The notes beneath the pieces are model-generated. The model was not told the origin of the DNA and did no database searches. It saw only the letters and a list, made by a program, of their open reading frames with translations. Below, piece after piece: positions 1-11,671 of a DNA stretch of 64,000 nucleotides (positions within the stretch are counted from its first letter, which is position 1; each line of letters begins with the position of its first letter). The DNA is from Candolleomyces eurysporus. Its lineage: Eukaryota > Basidiomycota > Agaricomycetes > Agaricales > Psathyrellaceae. Location: contig JANBPK010000038.1 in NCBI GenBank assembly GCA_027579435.1, positions 1 through 64,000 on the forward strand, given 5' to 3'. A program made the position numbers and the translations under genes.

Positions 1-308
1 GTTCTTGCGTTAAAGTTGCTTGAGACCGTGTTCTCTGTTCACGAAGTTATCCGTCGTATCTCGAACCCCACCGTGTGTTAGCGAAGTCACTTCGTGAAGC
101 ATTTCTATCGTTGCTGGTTGAGCCTTAGCTCCCCCTCGAACTTGCGATTGTACAAGAAGAGTTCTAGAAGCCTCTGTCGACTCGACTTAGAGCTTTTACC
201 TATACCCCTTGCCCGCCTTTATCTTCACGAAGGTATTTGGTGTGTTGTGTTATTGTGGTTGTGTGTGTGTGTTTGAGTTCTATAGTTTTGTTGGTTAGAG
301 AGCCCTAG

Positions 309-1520
309 TTCGCTACCTGCACATCAACGGCGGATGATCTTACCTCAATTCGGCATGGTTTTATTTCTTGGGTAAAGGAATACGAAAGGTGAGCACGCTA
401 CACTCATCTCTACCCTATCTTATACTAATATATACAAAATTCGAAGGATTTATTACAAGTTTGAGTCCGACCGACTTTCTGCCTGCCCAGTGACTGTTCA
501 CGCGCTCCTGCACATTGCTGACGGAATCCTACTGCTTGGCCCCGTCTGGGCTTACTGGGCGTTCCCTATGGAGAGATTTTGCGGCAGATTGGCACGCTTC
601 ATTCGCAGTCGCCGCTTTCCCTTCTCAAACCTTGATAACCAAGTCCTTGCGCATGCTCAAATGATGCAGATCAAGAACTACTACAACCTCCATGATGCGT
701 TGTCGTTGACTCAAAAAATAGGCCGATCCGTCAACTGGGAATATGAGATACCGGATCCTTCTTGTACGTACTTTCTCCTTCATTTGGTCTTGCAACCTGA
801 ATCTAGCTTAAATTTTATTTACAGATAGTCAATATGTGCTCGTTTCTCCACGAAAAGCAAATCCAGTGATCCCAGATTCACTTTTGACTAGGATAGCAGC
901 AGCGCTCGTTACACGATTCAGCCCTATCGACACCGCCCTTAGTCAAGATCTGATCCCTGTCCGTACCATGAAACAACTGCTATCGACTTTCGCAGTTGAA
1001 TCATGGGGCCGTCTTCGTCGCTTGGAGGGCGGTGATACGATGCTTGCCTCCGAGCTGGTGAACATTGACAGCGATGATAGGAGAGACGCCACATTCGTTC
1101 GGGTATGTCAATCATCTCATTCTCAGTACGGCCAACACTCATCTAAACTTGCAGTACGAACCTCTTGTTGACAAAAGAGGACGGTCGTATCACGGAGCTC
1201 CACAACTTCGCCCGAAGCTTCAATTCGGTCGCCTCACACATGTGTTCCTCCTCAAAGTCCCACCAACACCAGTATTAAACATCAATCAACCAACATGCAT
1301 CGCGCTCGCTGTCATCGAAGAGTGCGAGAAACCCGTTCAACATTCCTCAGGTCTCGACATTTACCTCTACTCAAAGACCAAGAGCGCCGAGGTTGTCGAT
1401 ATCACGACCGTCAAAGCCCTTGTTGGAAGAGCGCGTTGGGGTAATCAGTGGGCAGTATTCGATCGTAATGGGACGCTCACACAGGCCTTGTTTGCAGAGG
1501 ACGAAGACGCTGACATTTAG
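309..1520 (+). mobile_element. Tnp2/CACTA-type transposon protein, DUF4218 C-terminal remnant
   Basis: C-terminal part of a Tnp2-family (CACTA/EnSpm-like) transposon protein. Proposed exons are 309-388, 447-763, 827-1103 and 1155-1520, with introns ending GAAG, ACAG and GCAG. Joined, they read through SIRHGFISWVKEYER, IYYKFESDRLSACPV and TVHALLHIADGI, the typical DUF4218 pattern (WV-x-EYE-x-YY, then HALLHIAD, then the FER/FCGRL block). The protein ends at the TAG at 1518. The catalytic Tnp2 domain would lie upstream, outside the window, and a stop at 306-308 forces another splice there or marks truncation. The role in the transposon is unknown for this domain. No terminal inverted repeat or target-site duplication was found, so I cannot tell a live element from a relic. 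Confidence 0.7.
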
Positions 1521-2206
1521 CATGTTTCCGAATGTATATAATAGCCTCCCTACAATAATTACAGTAGGATATTCGTCCCCTGGGTTCCACATCGAATAAG
1601 CCTGGATAATCCAGGTGTCTTATTTCCCCCGGGCAGTCCAGGGCACATTCCAGGACTGGNAAAAAAATCCCTGGATATGCGTACCCCTGGGTTTTCCAGG
1701 GACCAGTGGTTTCATCTGGGAAATCCAGGTGTACCCGGGGGTACCCAGGGGTCACCCGGTGGCTCCCCCCGGTTTGAGGTTCCATAGTAGCCCTCTTTAG
1801 GCTGTACAATACCCTTGGTCCAGTCAGGTAAATCTGAGCGTCTTGAGCTTGGCCCAGGCTTCGATGCGCTTATCTGACCGTCCTGCAAGCTGGAGAGCAA
1901 GGGATATGAGTGATGGGACCAGGATTTGGAGTTTGAAATGCTGGGTTGATCCTTAGGTATCAGGATTGAGATGGAAGTGTGAGAGAAGGTGTGAGGGTCA
2001 CGAGGCGCTCATGCGACAAGTTTGCCTGAACAGATGCTGGCCCGAGTCACACAGCAAAGTGACACAGGAAAACTCGGCTTCAAAGACAATCAGGATGGCC
2101 TTTACGATTTATTTTCAATCTTCGCAGTTAGTTGAAGAGTGATCGGACACCGTGACAATGGTATATCGTATGGGTAAACACCAACCAACATACAATTATC
2201 AGCCCT
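1521..2206. other. Intergenic, with CCTGG/CCAGG hairpin cluster
   Basis: No gene is seen. Positions 1595-1765 are crowded with short inverted repeats built on CCTGG and CCAGG, for example CCTGGATAATCCAGG and CCCTGGGTTTTCCAGGG, plus several GGGTACCC-like palindromes and one N at 1660. The remainder to 2206 is ordinary 3' flank of the cullin gene. Confidence 0.6.
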
Positions 2207-5173
2207 TCAAGCGACGTAAAAGAACAGATTCTTGTCCTCATCACTCCTCCTCAAATACTCCTGCGAAACCAGCCCATCGATTCTCTTCTTAATCGCGTCC
2301 ACCGTCGGCACAAAGTGATTCTTCACAGCATCGATAGTCGCAGCCTTGAGCTTCTCGTAGGTCATCTCTTTCTTGCTCTTCATGATACGAACAATTGCAG
2401 CATCGAGGAAAAGCTTTCTGTCACCTTCGATGTTTTCGTTTGTCTTTTGTGATTCCTCGGGCTGCAGCAAAGATGAAGAGAGATTTCAGTTATTCAGATC
2501 CCCACATAGGACGAAAAGAGATCAAGGGATAGTCGAGGATAGAGAAAACTCACCGAAACTTTGGCCTGGATGGAGTTGATATGGACATGCGCATGAGGGT
2601 CGTCGAATTCAGCATTGAACCGGAAGACATCGTCATCGTCGACGTCTCTCCCAGCCGGGATCTTCTTAAGAACCTTCTTCTTCCCACAGGCGAGACTTTG
2701 AAGCGTTCTCCGCAGTTCGTCATCCTCTACGACAAGGAAAGATTAGGGCGAATTACTACCAATTCTTTTTTTTTTTGAGTGAATCGTAAGAACAACTCAC
2801 CCATTCGTATAAGCTCCTTGATATCCTTGAATGGGACCTCCTCCTTATCGTTGAACAGAAGCAGCACGATGGCCTGGTACAGGCTTACGGACAGCTCTTT
2901 CACACCAGCTTTGAATCTTGCTTTCAGCGAAGCTGTTCCGAGTGCATGGTCCCAGTTGAGAATTCGCCCGGAGTGCTTCGCTTTGTAGAAGTCGGTATAC
3001 TTGTTGAGCTCTCGTTGCATCTGAACAGTAGGGTTAGCACGTAGCAGAGGGACGGTAGTTAATGACAATCGAAGGCTCACATCGGCGGGGAGATCCACGA
3101 GCTGCTTCGTTGCGGAGAACGGCCATGCACTACGCTGGAGGATGACGGCGTTCAGCTTGTTAGCAAGGCTTTCCTTCCGCTGACGAGCATGATAGTCCTT
3201 CATCATTTCCTTGGACAAGGTCAAGTCCTTGAACATATCTTCGCCCATCCCAAACTCTGGGTCATATTCTATTGACAAAGAAACATCAGCATTATACCTG
3301 CACATACGATCCGAGAAGGCACGTACTCTCTTTCAACTTCTTCAGCATCGCAGCCTCCACATCGTCAGACGCACTCTTTCCAACCAACAACCGCTTAGCG
3401 AGCAACCGATGATAGAACGTCCTGAACACGTCCTTATCCTCCGAGAACCTGTACAACGCCAGCGAAGCATCCAGAAGTGCTTGATACTCCGCATAACCCA
3501 AAGTGCCCTGCCCCTTCCTCAACAACTGATGCAAATGCTTGGCGATCATCTCCGCAGGCTTATTCCTCCTCCCACGGAACCCAAGCGTAAAGGCAGTATT
3601 CAATGCATACGCAAATGCCTGGTCCGGCCGTTTCTCCGGTACCGCACTCGTACTGGGAGTGGGAGGTGTACNGGGGGGCAGCGAGGAAGGCTGAGGAGAG
3701 CGCATCGTCTGCGAGGGATTTCATATCGAGCAGGCGTTGTACCATCTCTTCGTCTTTGGCCGAATCTTTCACGATCTGCTCCACGTTCTTCTGGAAGTAT
3801 TCTTGGTATGCCTTCTCTAGAGGTTTCAGATCGTTGATGCGGCTGAACAGGGTGTACATGTCCGCGAGGGTCTTGAGGTCCTTGGAGGTCATGAGCGGTC
3901 CCAGAGCTGCAAGCACAGCGGGTCAGAGCGGGGTATGCAGAGAGAGTTGTCTGAGCTTACTAGTTTTAGCCAACCATTCGACCCTGCCGTCGAGAAGAGA
4001 TGCTTCCGTGACCTGTCGAATTCGACTCCAACTACCGACAGGCAGAACAGCCTGGGACCGTGCCTCTTCCTCTTGGATCCTGGTCTGAACGTCCTTGAAG
4101 AACTGGAGAGGGTCGTCCAACAGATCGCGAGCCTTCTTTTCCGACTCCTTCTGGTAATAGGATTGAGCGTTGTTGATATAATACTGCTCGAAAGCGGCGA
4201 ATTGGTTGTGGGTCGTGAGGTGCTTGATAAGTTTGGGAATGGTCTCTCGATATTCGTGGGGTTCACGGTTGTCTCGCTCCCAATGAAGCCATGTCGAGAG
4301 ACTATCTTGAAGGCGTTTTGCCAATTGAGTGTTGCCAAAGATACGCTCCGCAAAGACGTTGTATGCCTCGTCGCTGAAGAGGCGTCAGTCGCCGTTAACA
4401 TCCTAAGATGGAGACTTACTGGATCGACAGCACGTTGGGGCTATGCTTTACAACATATACTTGATCGTAATATGTCAACAGGGATGTTAACAAAGCCTGT
4501 AATGGGGTGGTAAGCCTTCGATGACAATCCAAAGCAGATGAAAGCAACATACGATTTGAGTCTCAAACCACTCGCAGAACTTGACCAGCAGAGCAATCCA
4601 TTCCACCGGCTCTTCCTCAGCCTCCAAGAGTATCTTGCACAATGACGTTGCCATCTCACGATCGAGGTACTGGCGTAGGGTGTGGTGCAATCTCTGCCCG
4701 TCATCGTGAACGACAACGACAGACCGACACGCAGAGTATATCGATTCGTACGTGCACCAAAAAGGGCTCGGAGGGTCTCTTGACGGGGTAAGTAATGTCG
4801 CTATGCATCGTCGCACGTCGTTGAACTGCCTCGTCTTGTCCTGCGAGATCCTGGGGACTATATGGTTGCCCTTCAGCGTCATCGTCCATGATATAGAGTT
4901 AGGCAACGTACCATTGTCATCAGGTATTACCTTGATAGTAATAGGACCCTTCTGAACCTTGGATCGAGACCTATAAGATGAAGAAGCAATATCAGAGTCG
5001 GTGTCCAGACGGGCGACTTTGCGACGAGGAGATGATGCCGACCCGTCTGTGCCCCATGGTTGCGTTGCAGCAGCCGAATGCAAGAATCCTAGACCTTCGG
5101 ACGTCTTTGGGAGCGTCAAGAGCACCGAGACCTCCATGTCGAGTGTCGATGCTTCGTGGTGGAGGCCGTTCAA
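2207..5173 (-). CDS. Cullin, CUL4-type scaffold of a RING ubiquitin ligase
   Basis: Scaffold of a cullin-RING E3 ligase: the N-terminal repeats hold the substrate adaptor (DDB1 for CUL4) and the C-terminus holds RBX1. Exons (minus): 5173-4553, 4496-4420, 4373-3961, 3906-3327, 3268-3081, 3020-2801, 2726-2554, 2461-2207. They total 842 codons once the N at 3672 is removed, giving 841 aa, near the usual CUL4 length. Visible signatures are the cullin-homology block with LLVGKSASDDVE, the GRDVDDDDVFRFN stretch typical of CUL4 and not CUL1/CUL3, and the C-terminal neddylation winged helix with AAIVRIMKSKKEM (the Lys after IVRIM is the NEDD8 acceptor), ending FFYVA. The N-terminus carries a basic SPRRKVARLD patch that could be a nuclear signal. 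The start was chosen as the first in-frame Met of the open exon. The family is certain; the CUL4 subclass is likely. Confidence 0.85.
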
Positions 5174-5636
5174 GCGGTGTCGGTACCAATTACCCCGGTG
5201 TGCTCACTGCTGACCAACATCATCGGCACCGCGCCACCATTCCAAACACTCTTTCCGCGCTCCGCCAACAGCATGTCAACGACCACCTCGCTGTTCGTTA
5301 ACGTCCCAAATGACATCCTCAGCTCCAACACTCCAGTCAGGAAGCATTCGCCAATGGTTCGAGCCTTCTCTCCCTCCCAACAGTCGGGGCGACCTTTGGG
5401 TCCGACCAACTCGACTCGAATGCTCTGGGTGCTCCTATGATTCTATTCCACCTGTCTTTGCAACTGGAGAGCCTTGCATCGTTTGGGCATCGAGATTCAG
5501 GCGCTTGCCGGTCAGGCCAATTCAGACGCGCCAGGCTTCCAAGTGACCGAGGTCGAGGGTGTATTCATCTCTTTTCTTGCTATGCCCTTATATTCTCATT
5601 CTTTTTCTACCTACAGACCGTAGAGATAAGAAAAAT
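5174..5636. other. Cullin promoter / F-box gene 3' flank
   Basis: 463 bp between the cullin start and the 3' end of the F-box gene. It must contain the cullin promoter and the F-box terminator. No convincing TATA box or other motif was seen. Small open frames here lack family signal. Confidence 0.4.
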
Positions 5637-7220
5637 TCAATCAATGAAACATTTGAACAACACCGTGTCTTCCCTGATCCTATACCCATCGAGCTGGACT
5701 GAACCACTAATATTCCCCGCACCGTCATAGCGGTCAAATTCACCCCTGCCAGCCAACTCCACTTTCACTTTCGTGATAAGCCTGTGCTTCCTGCAAAATT
5801 TTAACAGGGGCTCGTAAACCTCTGGATCGAATTCCGGCATTTCGCAATTGCGAATCCTATGCCTAGACTCCAACAGCGTGAGGCTGCGGAGGTCAGCGAT
5901 GCCATAGACAGCCAAAGAGGGCGACCCCCTCGTTCGATGCTCCAAGGCCTCGACAAGGTCCCCCAACTCCTGCTTATGCTTCTCCAGCTTTGTGCCCGTA
6001 AGCGCCCCCGCCACCTTGCCGTTCAAGTAGATGCTTCGGAGATTGGGGGCGGGAATGTACATCCCATCCAAGGTGAAGGTGGGCGTCAAAGCTTTCGCGA
6101 GGCCGGCCAGGAAGCCTTCTCGTAGGTCCGTGGTGAAGATTATGGTGGCCAGTGAATGGATCTCTTGGATCAGGATTTCGATGTCTTCTACCTGCGCCAA
6201 CCCCATGTCAAGCACCCTGAGCTTGCATTTGGTTCGATAGGTGAAATCCAAAATGTCCCGCGCCGTCGACCCTTTCCCCGTGAACATGGTTAAGGGGCTT
6301 GGCCAGACTGACAAACAGGTGAGGTTCGGGCAGTCCAAGATGTCGAAGATCTGGGGCAAGCCAGATCCCGGCGAACTGAAATTGAAATTGAAACTGAAGG
6401 GAGGCATGAACTCGAGCGAATACAAGTACTCGAGCCGAACTGGGGTAATCTTCTTCGTCACGCCTTCAATCTCACCCGCGCGTACGCCGAGGTATAGAAG
6501 ATTGGGAGTTCGTTCGAGCAGCTGCTTGAGCTCACGATATGGGATAGTGGTTTGTTTGAGGTCGAGTTGGGTTATTTGCCACCATGGAATGATGTGTTTG
6601 AGGTGGGGTTGGACGCGATCGTTTATCGTGGTAAAGATCAGAGTGATAGCTCTGAGTTTGGGGGCATCGCACCACGGCAGACACGCCTCCAACGGACCTG
6701 GGATGTTGACAAAGTCGAGATTTAACGATGAGAGGCGAGGGATCCCTTTGACGGCTTTGGTACCGATGATCGAGAGGAAAGCAGGAGTGGTGGGCCTGAT
6801 GTCCAACGAGACCCACCGATCCGAATGCTTCCCCAACTTGCTAGCCGCAACCTCGAGGAAGGGAGGAACCTCGCTCTCGAGCTTGCTCGCATCGTAGCGC
6901 AGCTCCAGCTCCAGCCCTAAAGCGCCTGACAACCTCAAGCATATATCAAGGCGTCGAGCGTGTATTTCGAGGTTTTCTGCATTCTCCATGGCTTCGTCGT
7001 TGAAATTAATCCCGAACTTTCTCCAGAGCGATGGGCTACTCTGAACAGTTTCGCGCCACTTGGTGCAGACTTTGGATAGGGTGTAGTGCAGCGGCGGGCG
7101 GGGATCTTCGATATAGATCGTGTATATCCTGTCGCAACGTCCAAAGATCTCCGCAAGGACATCTGGATGAAGCGTCGAAATGGGCGACGATTGCACTGAT
7201 CTCGGCTCTTCATCTGCCAT
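5637..7220 (-). CDS. F-box domain protein, single exon, 527 aa
   Basis: Probable substrate-recognition subunit of an SCF (Skp1-CUL1-F-box) ligase. Residues about 14-70 form the F-box: ISTLHPDVLAEIF, then PLHYTLSKVCTKWRETVQ and SSPSLW, the standard LPxE-like start, VCxxWR core and SPxLW end of Agaricomycete F-box proteins. The rest shows irregular leucine-rich segments (for example LSSLNLDF, LRAITLIF, ITQLDLKQT) consistent with a degenerate LRR-like substrate domain. No introns, as usual for this expanded family. The target is unknown. A decayed copy of its 5' half lies immediately upstream and another relic lies near 34 kb. The neighbouring cullin looks like CUL4, which does not normally use F-box adaptors, so I read the adjacency as coincidental. 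Confidence 0.8.
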   Translation of the reverse strand: MADEEPRSVQSSPISTLHPDVLAEIFGRCDRIYTIYIEDPRPPLHYTLSKVCTKWRETVQSSPSLWRKFGINFNDEAMENAENLEIHARRLDICLRLSGALGLELELRYDASKLESEVPPFLEVAASKLGKHSDRWVSLDIRPTTPAFLSIIGTKAVKGIPRLSSLNLDFVNIPGPLEACLPWCDAPKLRAITLIFTTINDRVQPHLKHIIPWWQITQLDLKQTTIPYRELKQLLERTPNLLYLGVRAGEIEGVTKKITPVRLEYLYSLEFMPPFSFNFNFSSPGSGLPQIFDILDCPNLTCLSVWPSPLTMFTGKGSTARDILDFTYRTKCKLRVLDMGLAQVEDIEILIQEIHSLATIIFTTDLREGFLAGLAKALTPTFTLDGMYIPAPNLRSIYLNGKVAGALTGTKLEKHKQELGDLVEALEHRTRGSPSLAVYGIADLRSLTLLESRHRIRNCEMPEFDPEVYEPLLKFCRKHRLITKVKVELAGRGEFDRYDGAGNISGSVQLDGYRIREDTVLFKCFID

Positions 7221-7640
7221 GGCGACGATAACGGTGGAAGAAGATTATAGACCTAGTCCATCTCCGTCACCTCATCTGACCAGTGAAAGGGCCCTACCCA
7301 AGCTACCCACCTGCACTCTTAAGTCTGTTGAGCCGGAAGGAAGAGACAAATGGTACTGAAAATGGGGTGTTCAACTCAACTCAGACTTGCCAATTGAGTG
7401 AGAGCGATAAGGAGCCCGCCAGCTTCGACGTCGTAATCCAGACTCCACTTGAGAAAGGTCATGGGACGTATCACGGTGCCAGTCGAGCTTCGACATCATA
7501 GTCTATTTGACATGTACAGGCAATACATTCACAAAGGAGTGCTTCCACAAGTGAAAAAGCCTTCCAGCCAATGAACGACGATGCCCAATTACTCGATCGC
7601 ATTGCCTAATTATCGAGACGGGATGCCGCTGAAGTATAGA
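7221..7640. other. F-box gene promoter region, duplicated
   Basis: Upstream flank of the intact F-box gene. Stretches such as CTACCCACCTG, TGTTGAGCC and GTCATGGGACGTATCA recur in the same order at 8415-8540 upstream of the pseudogene, so the promoter was copied with the gene. No other feature was seen. Confidence 0.55.
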
Positions 7641-7945
7641 GGAGCCATTGAGTGCCTATTTCGCCTCACACCCAAGGAGATTACTAACGAGCTCAAAAAT
7701 ATGGCCTGCTGACGGCTTCAAAAAGGAATATTGAAGAAGTTCAGAGTCTGCCACGAGTTTTGAGCAAAAGGAGCGCCTCCCAAATTTGATACCCGCCCCG
7801 ACCATCACGGGCCGTCCTGCATTTGAGTACGCCGTAAGGGCCCAGCGCCGGTGAGGGTAGATAGAGGTGCGATGCAGAGACGAGGGCATAGAATCCCTGA
7901 GTATGTTCAAAAGTGAAGGCGTAGTATGAGTGGATGAGGTTCGCG

Positions 7946-8340
7946 TTACGAGAAATCGAAATTCTCCAGCTTATCCCTGGCAAACCAAAGTAGGATGGGA
8001 ATTCCTCCCAGAATTTGGCCTGGCCCGCTCGGGATTCGGATACGGCATAGCTTGCCGTCGTCCTCTCCCGATAATTCGAGGGAAGCAATGCAAGCCTTCC
8101 GTATCCTCCATAGCTCCGTCGCTGAAATCGATGCCAAACTCTCTCCAGAGGAATGGGCGGTTTTGAACGGTTGTCGCGCCACATGAGTCAGACTTCGGAC
8201 AGGGTGTAGTGCAGCGGCGGGTGGGGATCTTAAATATAAATTTTGGAAATCCCGTCGCAGTGTCGAAGAATCTGTCCGAGGACATCTGGGTGAAGCGTCG
8301 AAATGGGCGCCGATTGCCCTGGTCCCAGCCCATCTGCCAT
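7946..8340 (-). pseudogene. Decayed tandem copy of the F-box gene 5' half
   Basis: Starting from an intact ATG at 8340 the frame reads MADGLGPGQSAPISTLHPDV, matching the F-box gene, then IYI followed by a stop (GAA to TAA) and DPHPPLHYTLSEV followed by a second stop where the intact gene has Cys. The frame then shifts, and similarity continues as FLWREFGIDFSDGAMED in another frame. Nothing beyond about codon 100 is recognisable. The flank 7640-7945 has no clear counterpart in the intact gene. This is a dead duplicate, not a gene. Confidence 0.8.
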
Positions 8341-9035
8341 GGTGAAGAATTCTAGGCTCTAGTCCATCTTCATCTTCGTCACCTTCTATGGCAAGCGAAA
8401 TGGCTCTATCTGGACTACCCACCTGTACTGTTGAGCCTGTTGAGCTGGAAAGAAGAGATAAGGGTGATGCGAATCTGGGTGCTAGCTGAAAGGGAACAAA
8501 TTGAAGGAGTGCGGTGGCATGGTCATGGGACGTATCAGAGCCACGATCCCCAACGGCCGGTTTCCAAACCTTGGACGTGTCACGGTAACAGTCGAGCCCT
8601 AGAACCCCATAGTTTATTTGGAGGCTCATTTGAAGAGTGCCGCATCCGATGCCCAAAGATCTAGGGACCTCCTGCCCTGAGTGCCATCAATGTTAACCGA
8701 GTCCCGATACTGCCGTGGGTACCTTCCGGCGCAGCCCAGAAATCGTCACCGGTTCGAGGGATGGTCAGACTTTCTCTATGTGACCTGCGCATCCTTTGCG
8801 TACGAATACTTGCATTCAATGGAGCAGCGTGCGTGCGACCTCCTACGTGCACTGCCTATCCAAGCTCCGTATCAACCCACTGATGGACCGCGAAATGGCA
8901 CTGAAATTTGCGATACACTCGCTAAGAGATATGTTTCCGAAGGTGACAGACGGAGACAATTCTGGGAAGCCTGGGCTCCGGTATAAGTACGCAGGCCTTT
9001 CAATATCTCCACCAACAGGCCATCCTCGAAGCGGC
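8341..9035. other. Copied F-box promoter and GMC promoter
   Basis: The left part is the second copy of the F-box upstream flank. The right part must contain the promoter of the GMC oxidoreductase starting at 9036. No clear regulatory motif was identified. Confidence 0.4.
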
Positions 9036-11420
9036 ATGACATCTCTTCGTGTTTCTCTGCTTCTAACTGTGTTATTTCCCCTGACACTTACTGGCGTTGG
9101 TGGGTTCACTTTACCACGAGCTTCATCTGACGTTTACGACTACATTGTCGTTGGAGGTGCGTTGAGATTCTGAGTGCTACTGTGATATCCACTCGGGCGA
9201 TCTTATTTGACACGATTTTTGGTACCGTCTACCAGGCGGCTCCGCCGGTTCCATAGTCGCTAGCAGGCTCAGCGAGAACCGCGGTGTCTCCGTTCTACTC
9301 ATTGAAGGCGGTCCAAGGTTAGTGCATGGCCTCATTCTGCCAGCCCGACATCTCACTGAGGAACTTCTTAACCACAGCAATGAAGGCGTTACGGATGGAG
9401 TTACTCCTTACGTCTACCCGCGTTTGTATCAGTCTATGGCATATGACTGGAATTTCACCACTGTTCCTCAGCCCGGTTTGAACGGGAGAACTACTGCGTA
9501 CCTGCGTGGACATATCCTTGGTGGATCCAGTTCTATTAGTATGTCTTTCATCTGGTGAAGTTGAACCTTTGCTCATGCTTTCTACTTTTTCAGATGGAAT
9601 GACGCTCAACCGAGCGCCAGCTGCCGACTGGGACCGAATTGCGTCTATCACTGGCGATCAGAGCTTCTCTTGGAATAATGTTATTCCGTATATCCAAAAG
9701 GTACGAGTGGTCAATCAAGGCCACCCCATGGTGAACGCTTTTTCAATTATAATCATAGAACGAAGCTTTTAAACGTCCTGAAGGATCCCGATTCGACAAC
9801 GCGTACGACCCTGCCGTGCATGGTTTCCAAGGACCTCTTGGTAATTCTCTGATAGAGGACGACAGCTGGATCACGGAACCCACCCTCACAGCCGCAGCGG
9901 AAGTCGGTATACCCTACAGCCGCGATGTTAACGGTGGGCAACCCTTGGGCGTCAGCTGGCAACAGTTTTCTGTGAAGAACGGCGAGAGATCAAGCGCTGC
10001 GACCGCCTTTGTTAATGGACAAAGCAGGGCTAGACGCAATTTCCGTGTTTTGTTGAACTCCAAGGTGTCGAGGATCTTACCTCGACCTCGGGGTAATCGG
10101 GGTAACACGACTTCTGGGCCATTACACTTCACGACGGTCGAGTATCGGGACGCGAATGGAAGTACGTATCCATTTGAGTGTTCAACTCTTGGGGAAGATT
10201 ACTTTGCCGGCGATTGCTGACCGGAATTGGTTTAGGTATTCAGACTGTGGTAGCCTCTCGGGAAATCATCATCAGTGCAGGCGTCATGGCTACTCCGGCT
10301 CTTCTCATGAGAAGTGGACTTGGGCCTCGGGCTCAACTCCAAGCCGCTGGTATTACAGTGCTCCTCGACGTCCCCGCTGTTGGTCAATGTGCGTATTCTT
10401 CAACGCCTTACTGCACCTTTGATTGACCGAGTTCGTCATCTAATTCGATGCCTGTAGACCTTCAAGATCGCTGTGGTCTCTCAGCTGTATGGAGCGTAAA
10501 CAGTACCGACACGGACGATAACATTGACAGGAACTCGACTTACTTCAACGAGCTCTTGCAAGAATGGAATGAGCATCGTACCGGACGGCTTACGCAGACA
10601 GGCTACAGGCAGATGATCTGGGGTCGTGTTCCCGATGATGCCCCTATCTTGGGCACAATAGACGACCCTAGCTCTGGACCCACCTNCCCCCCATTATGAG
10701 ATCTTCCCTGCTGTGAGTAATTTCAGGTCAATCGTTATAGACCCTTTCGTTGACAAGAAATAGAATAAGTGGGCCGGTATATCTGCTCCCCCGAACACCG
10801 GTAACTTTGTGACTATGAACATTTTGATATCTGCAAGTAACGTCCGTGAGTACTAACTACCAGTTGATCGATTAGTATCTCCTTTACCGTAGAACGCCAC
10901 GACTCATACTTTGCAATGCCTCTCAGGTGGTTCCGTCACCCTCAATGCCTCCAACCCAATGAACCCTATCATCGACCCAAACTACCTCGGTAGCGACTGG
11001 GATATGTACGTTCTGCGTACAGCTGTCCGTAAAGCCGCAGAATACATGAGGGCGCCGGCGTGGAGGCGGTGGAACGCCACTCCCGTTTTCGACCCTTCCA
11101 TCCTCGACAATGATGCTGCGTTGGACGAGTGGATCCATGCTAGCTCTTACGGAGGCAAGTTGATCTCCTTGAACCTCGGACATGAGGTAGCTGAATCAAA
11201 TACATCTACAGGCGTCCATGGCGTCGGAACAGCGCGAATGGGGCCACTCAATAGTCCCTCAGGCACAGACGTCGTCGGACCTGATTTCAGAGTGAAGGGT
11301 GTGAAGGGGCTCAGGATCGTTGACACCTCGGTTTTCCCATTTGTTATGAATGCGCACATGATGGGTCCGACCTACATAATGGCTGAGAAGGCGGCTGATG
11401 TCATCAAGAGGGGACTGTAG
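9036..11420 (+). CDS. Secreted GMC oxidoreductase (aryl-alcohol-oxidase-like), FAD enzyme
   Basis: Flavoenzyme of the glucose-methanol-choline family, expected to oxidise alcohols or sugars extracellularly and supply H2O2. Residues 1-23 are a signal peptide (MTSLRVSLLLTVLF...). Exons: 9036-9156, 9236-9317, 9378-9538, 9594-9700, 9759-10161, 10236-10388, 10458-10712, 10764-10845, 10927-11154 and 11212-11420. Removing the N at 10686 gives 599 aa. The FAD fold YDYIVVGGGSAGSIVASRL is split by intron 1. GMC motifs RGHILGGSSS, SAGVMATPALLMRSG and the C-terminal HGVGTARMG and NAHMMGPTY blocks are present; His in the last two are the expected active-site pair. The final intron, 11155-11211, would start with GC. 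It is 57 nt and without stops, so retention would give a 618-aa form. Substrate not determinable from sequence. Confidence 0.85.
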
Positions 11421-11671
11421 TGCAATACATTCGTAACGGGTGCTGTCATACATAAATTTAATGCCCTCAAACCCATGACTCGGACTGACAAGAAAAGTTA
11501 AAACGGCTAACAATCCAGCTTGAAGGACGTTTTTTCATGACTGATTCGAATAATGTCGCAGAAACGCAAACACTTGAAAAACCTATCTACCAAGACGAAG
11601 GTCCTATTTTGGTTCCTTCCAAAACGGGCTTCAGAGGCACACCCATGCCATCCGCCGTATTTGCCCAGACG

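Noticed and set aside
94..276. 60-aa open frame at the window start
   Set aside because: T/G-rich, ends in a GTGTGTGT tract, and lies where an intron of the transposon gene is expected.
3672..3672. Frameshift pseudogenisation of the cullin
   Set aside because: Removing the N restores exactly 842 codons and family-typical sequence across the site.
2207..7220. Cullin and F-box gene as one SCF operon-like unit
   Set aside because: The cullin has CUL4 features and CUL4 uses DDB1/WD40 adaptors; eukaryotic neighbours need not cooperate.
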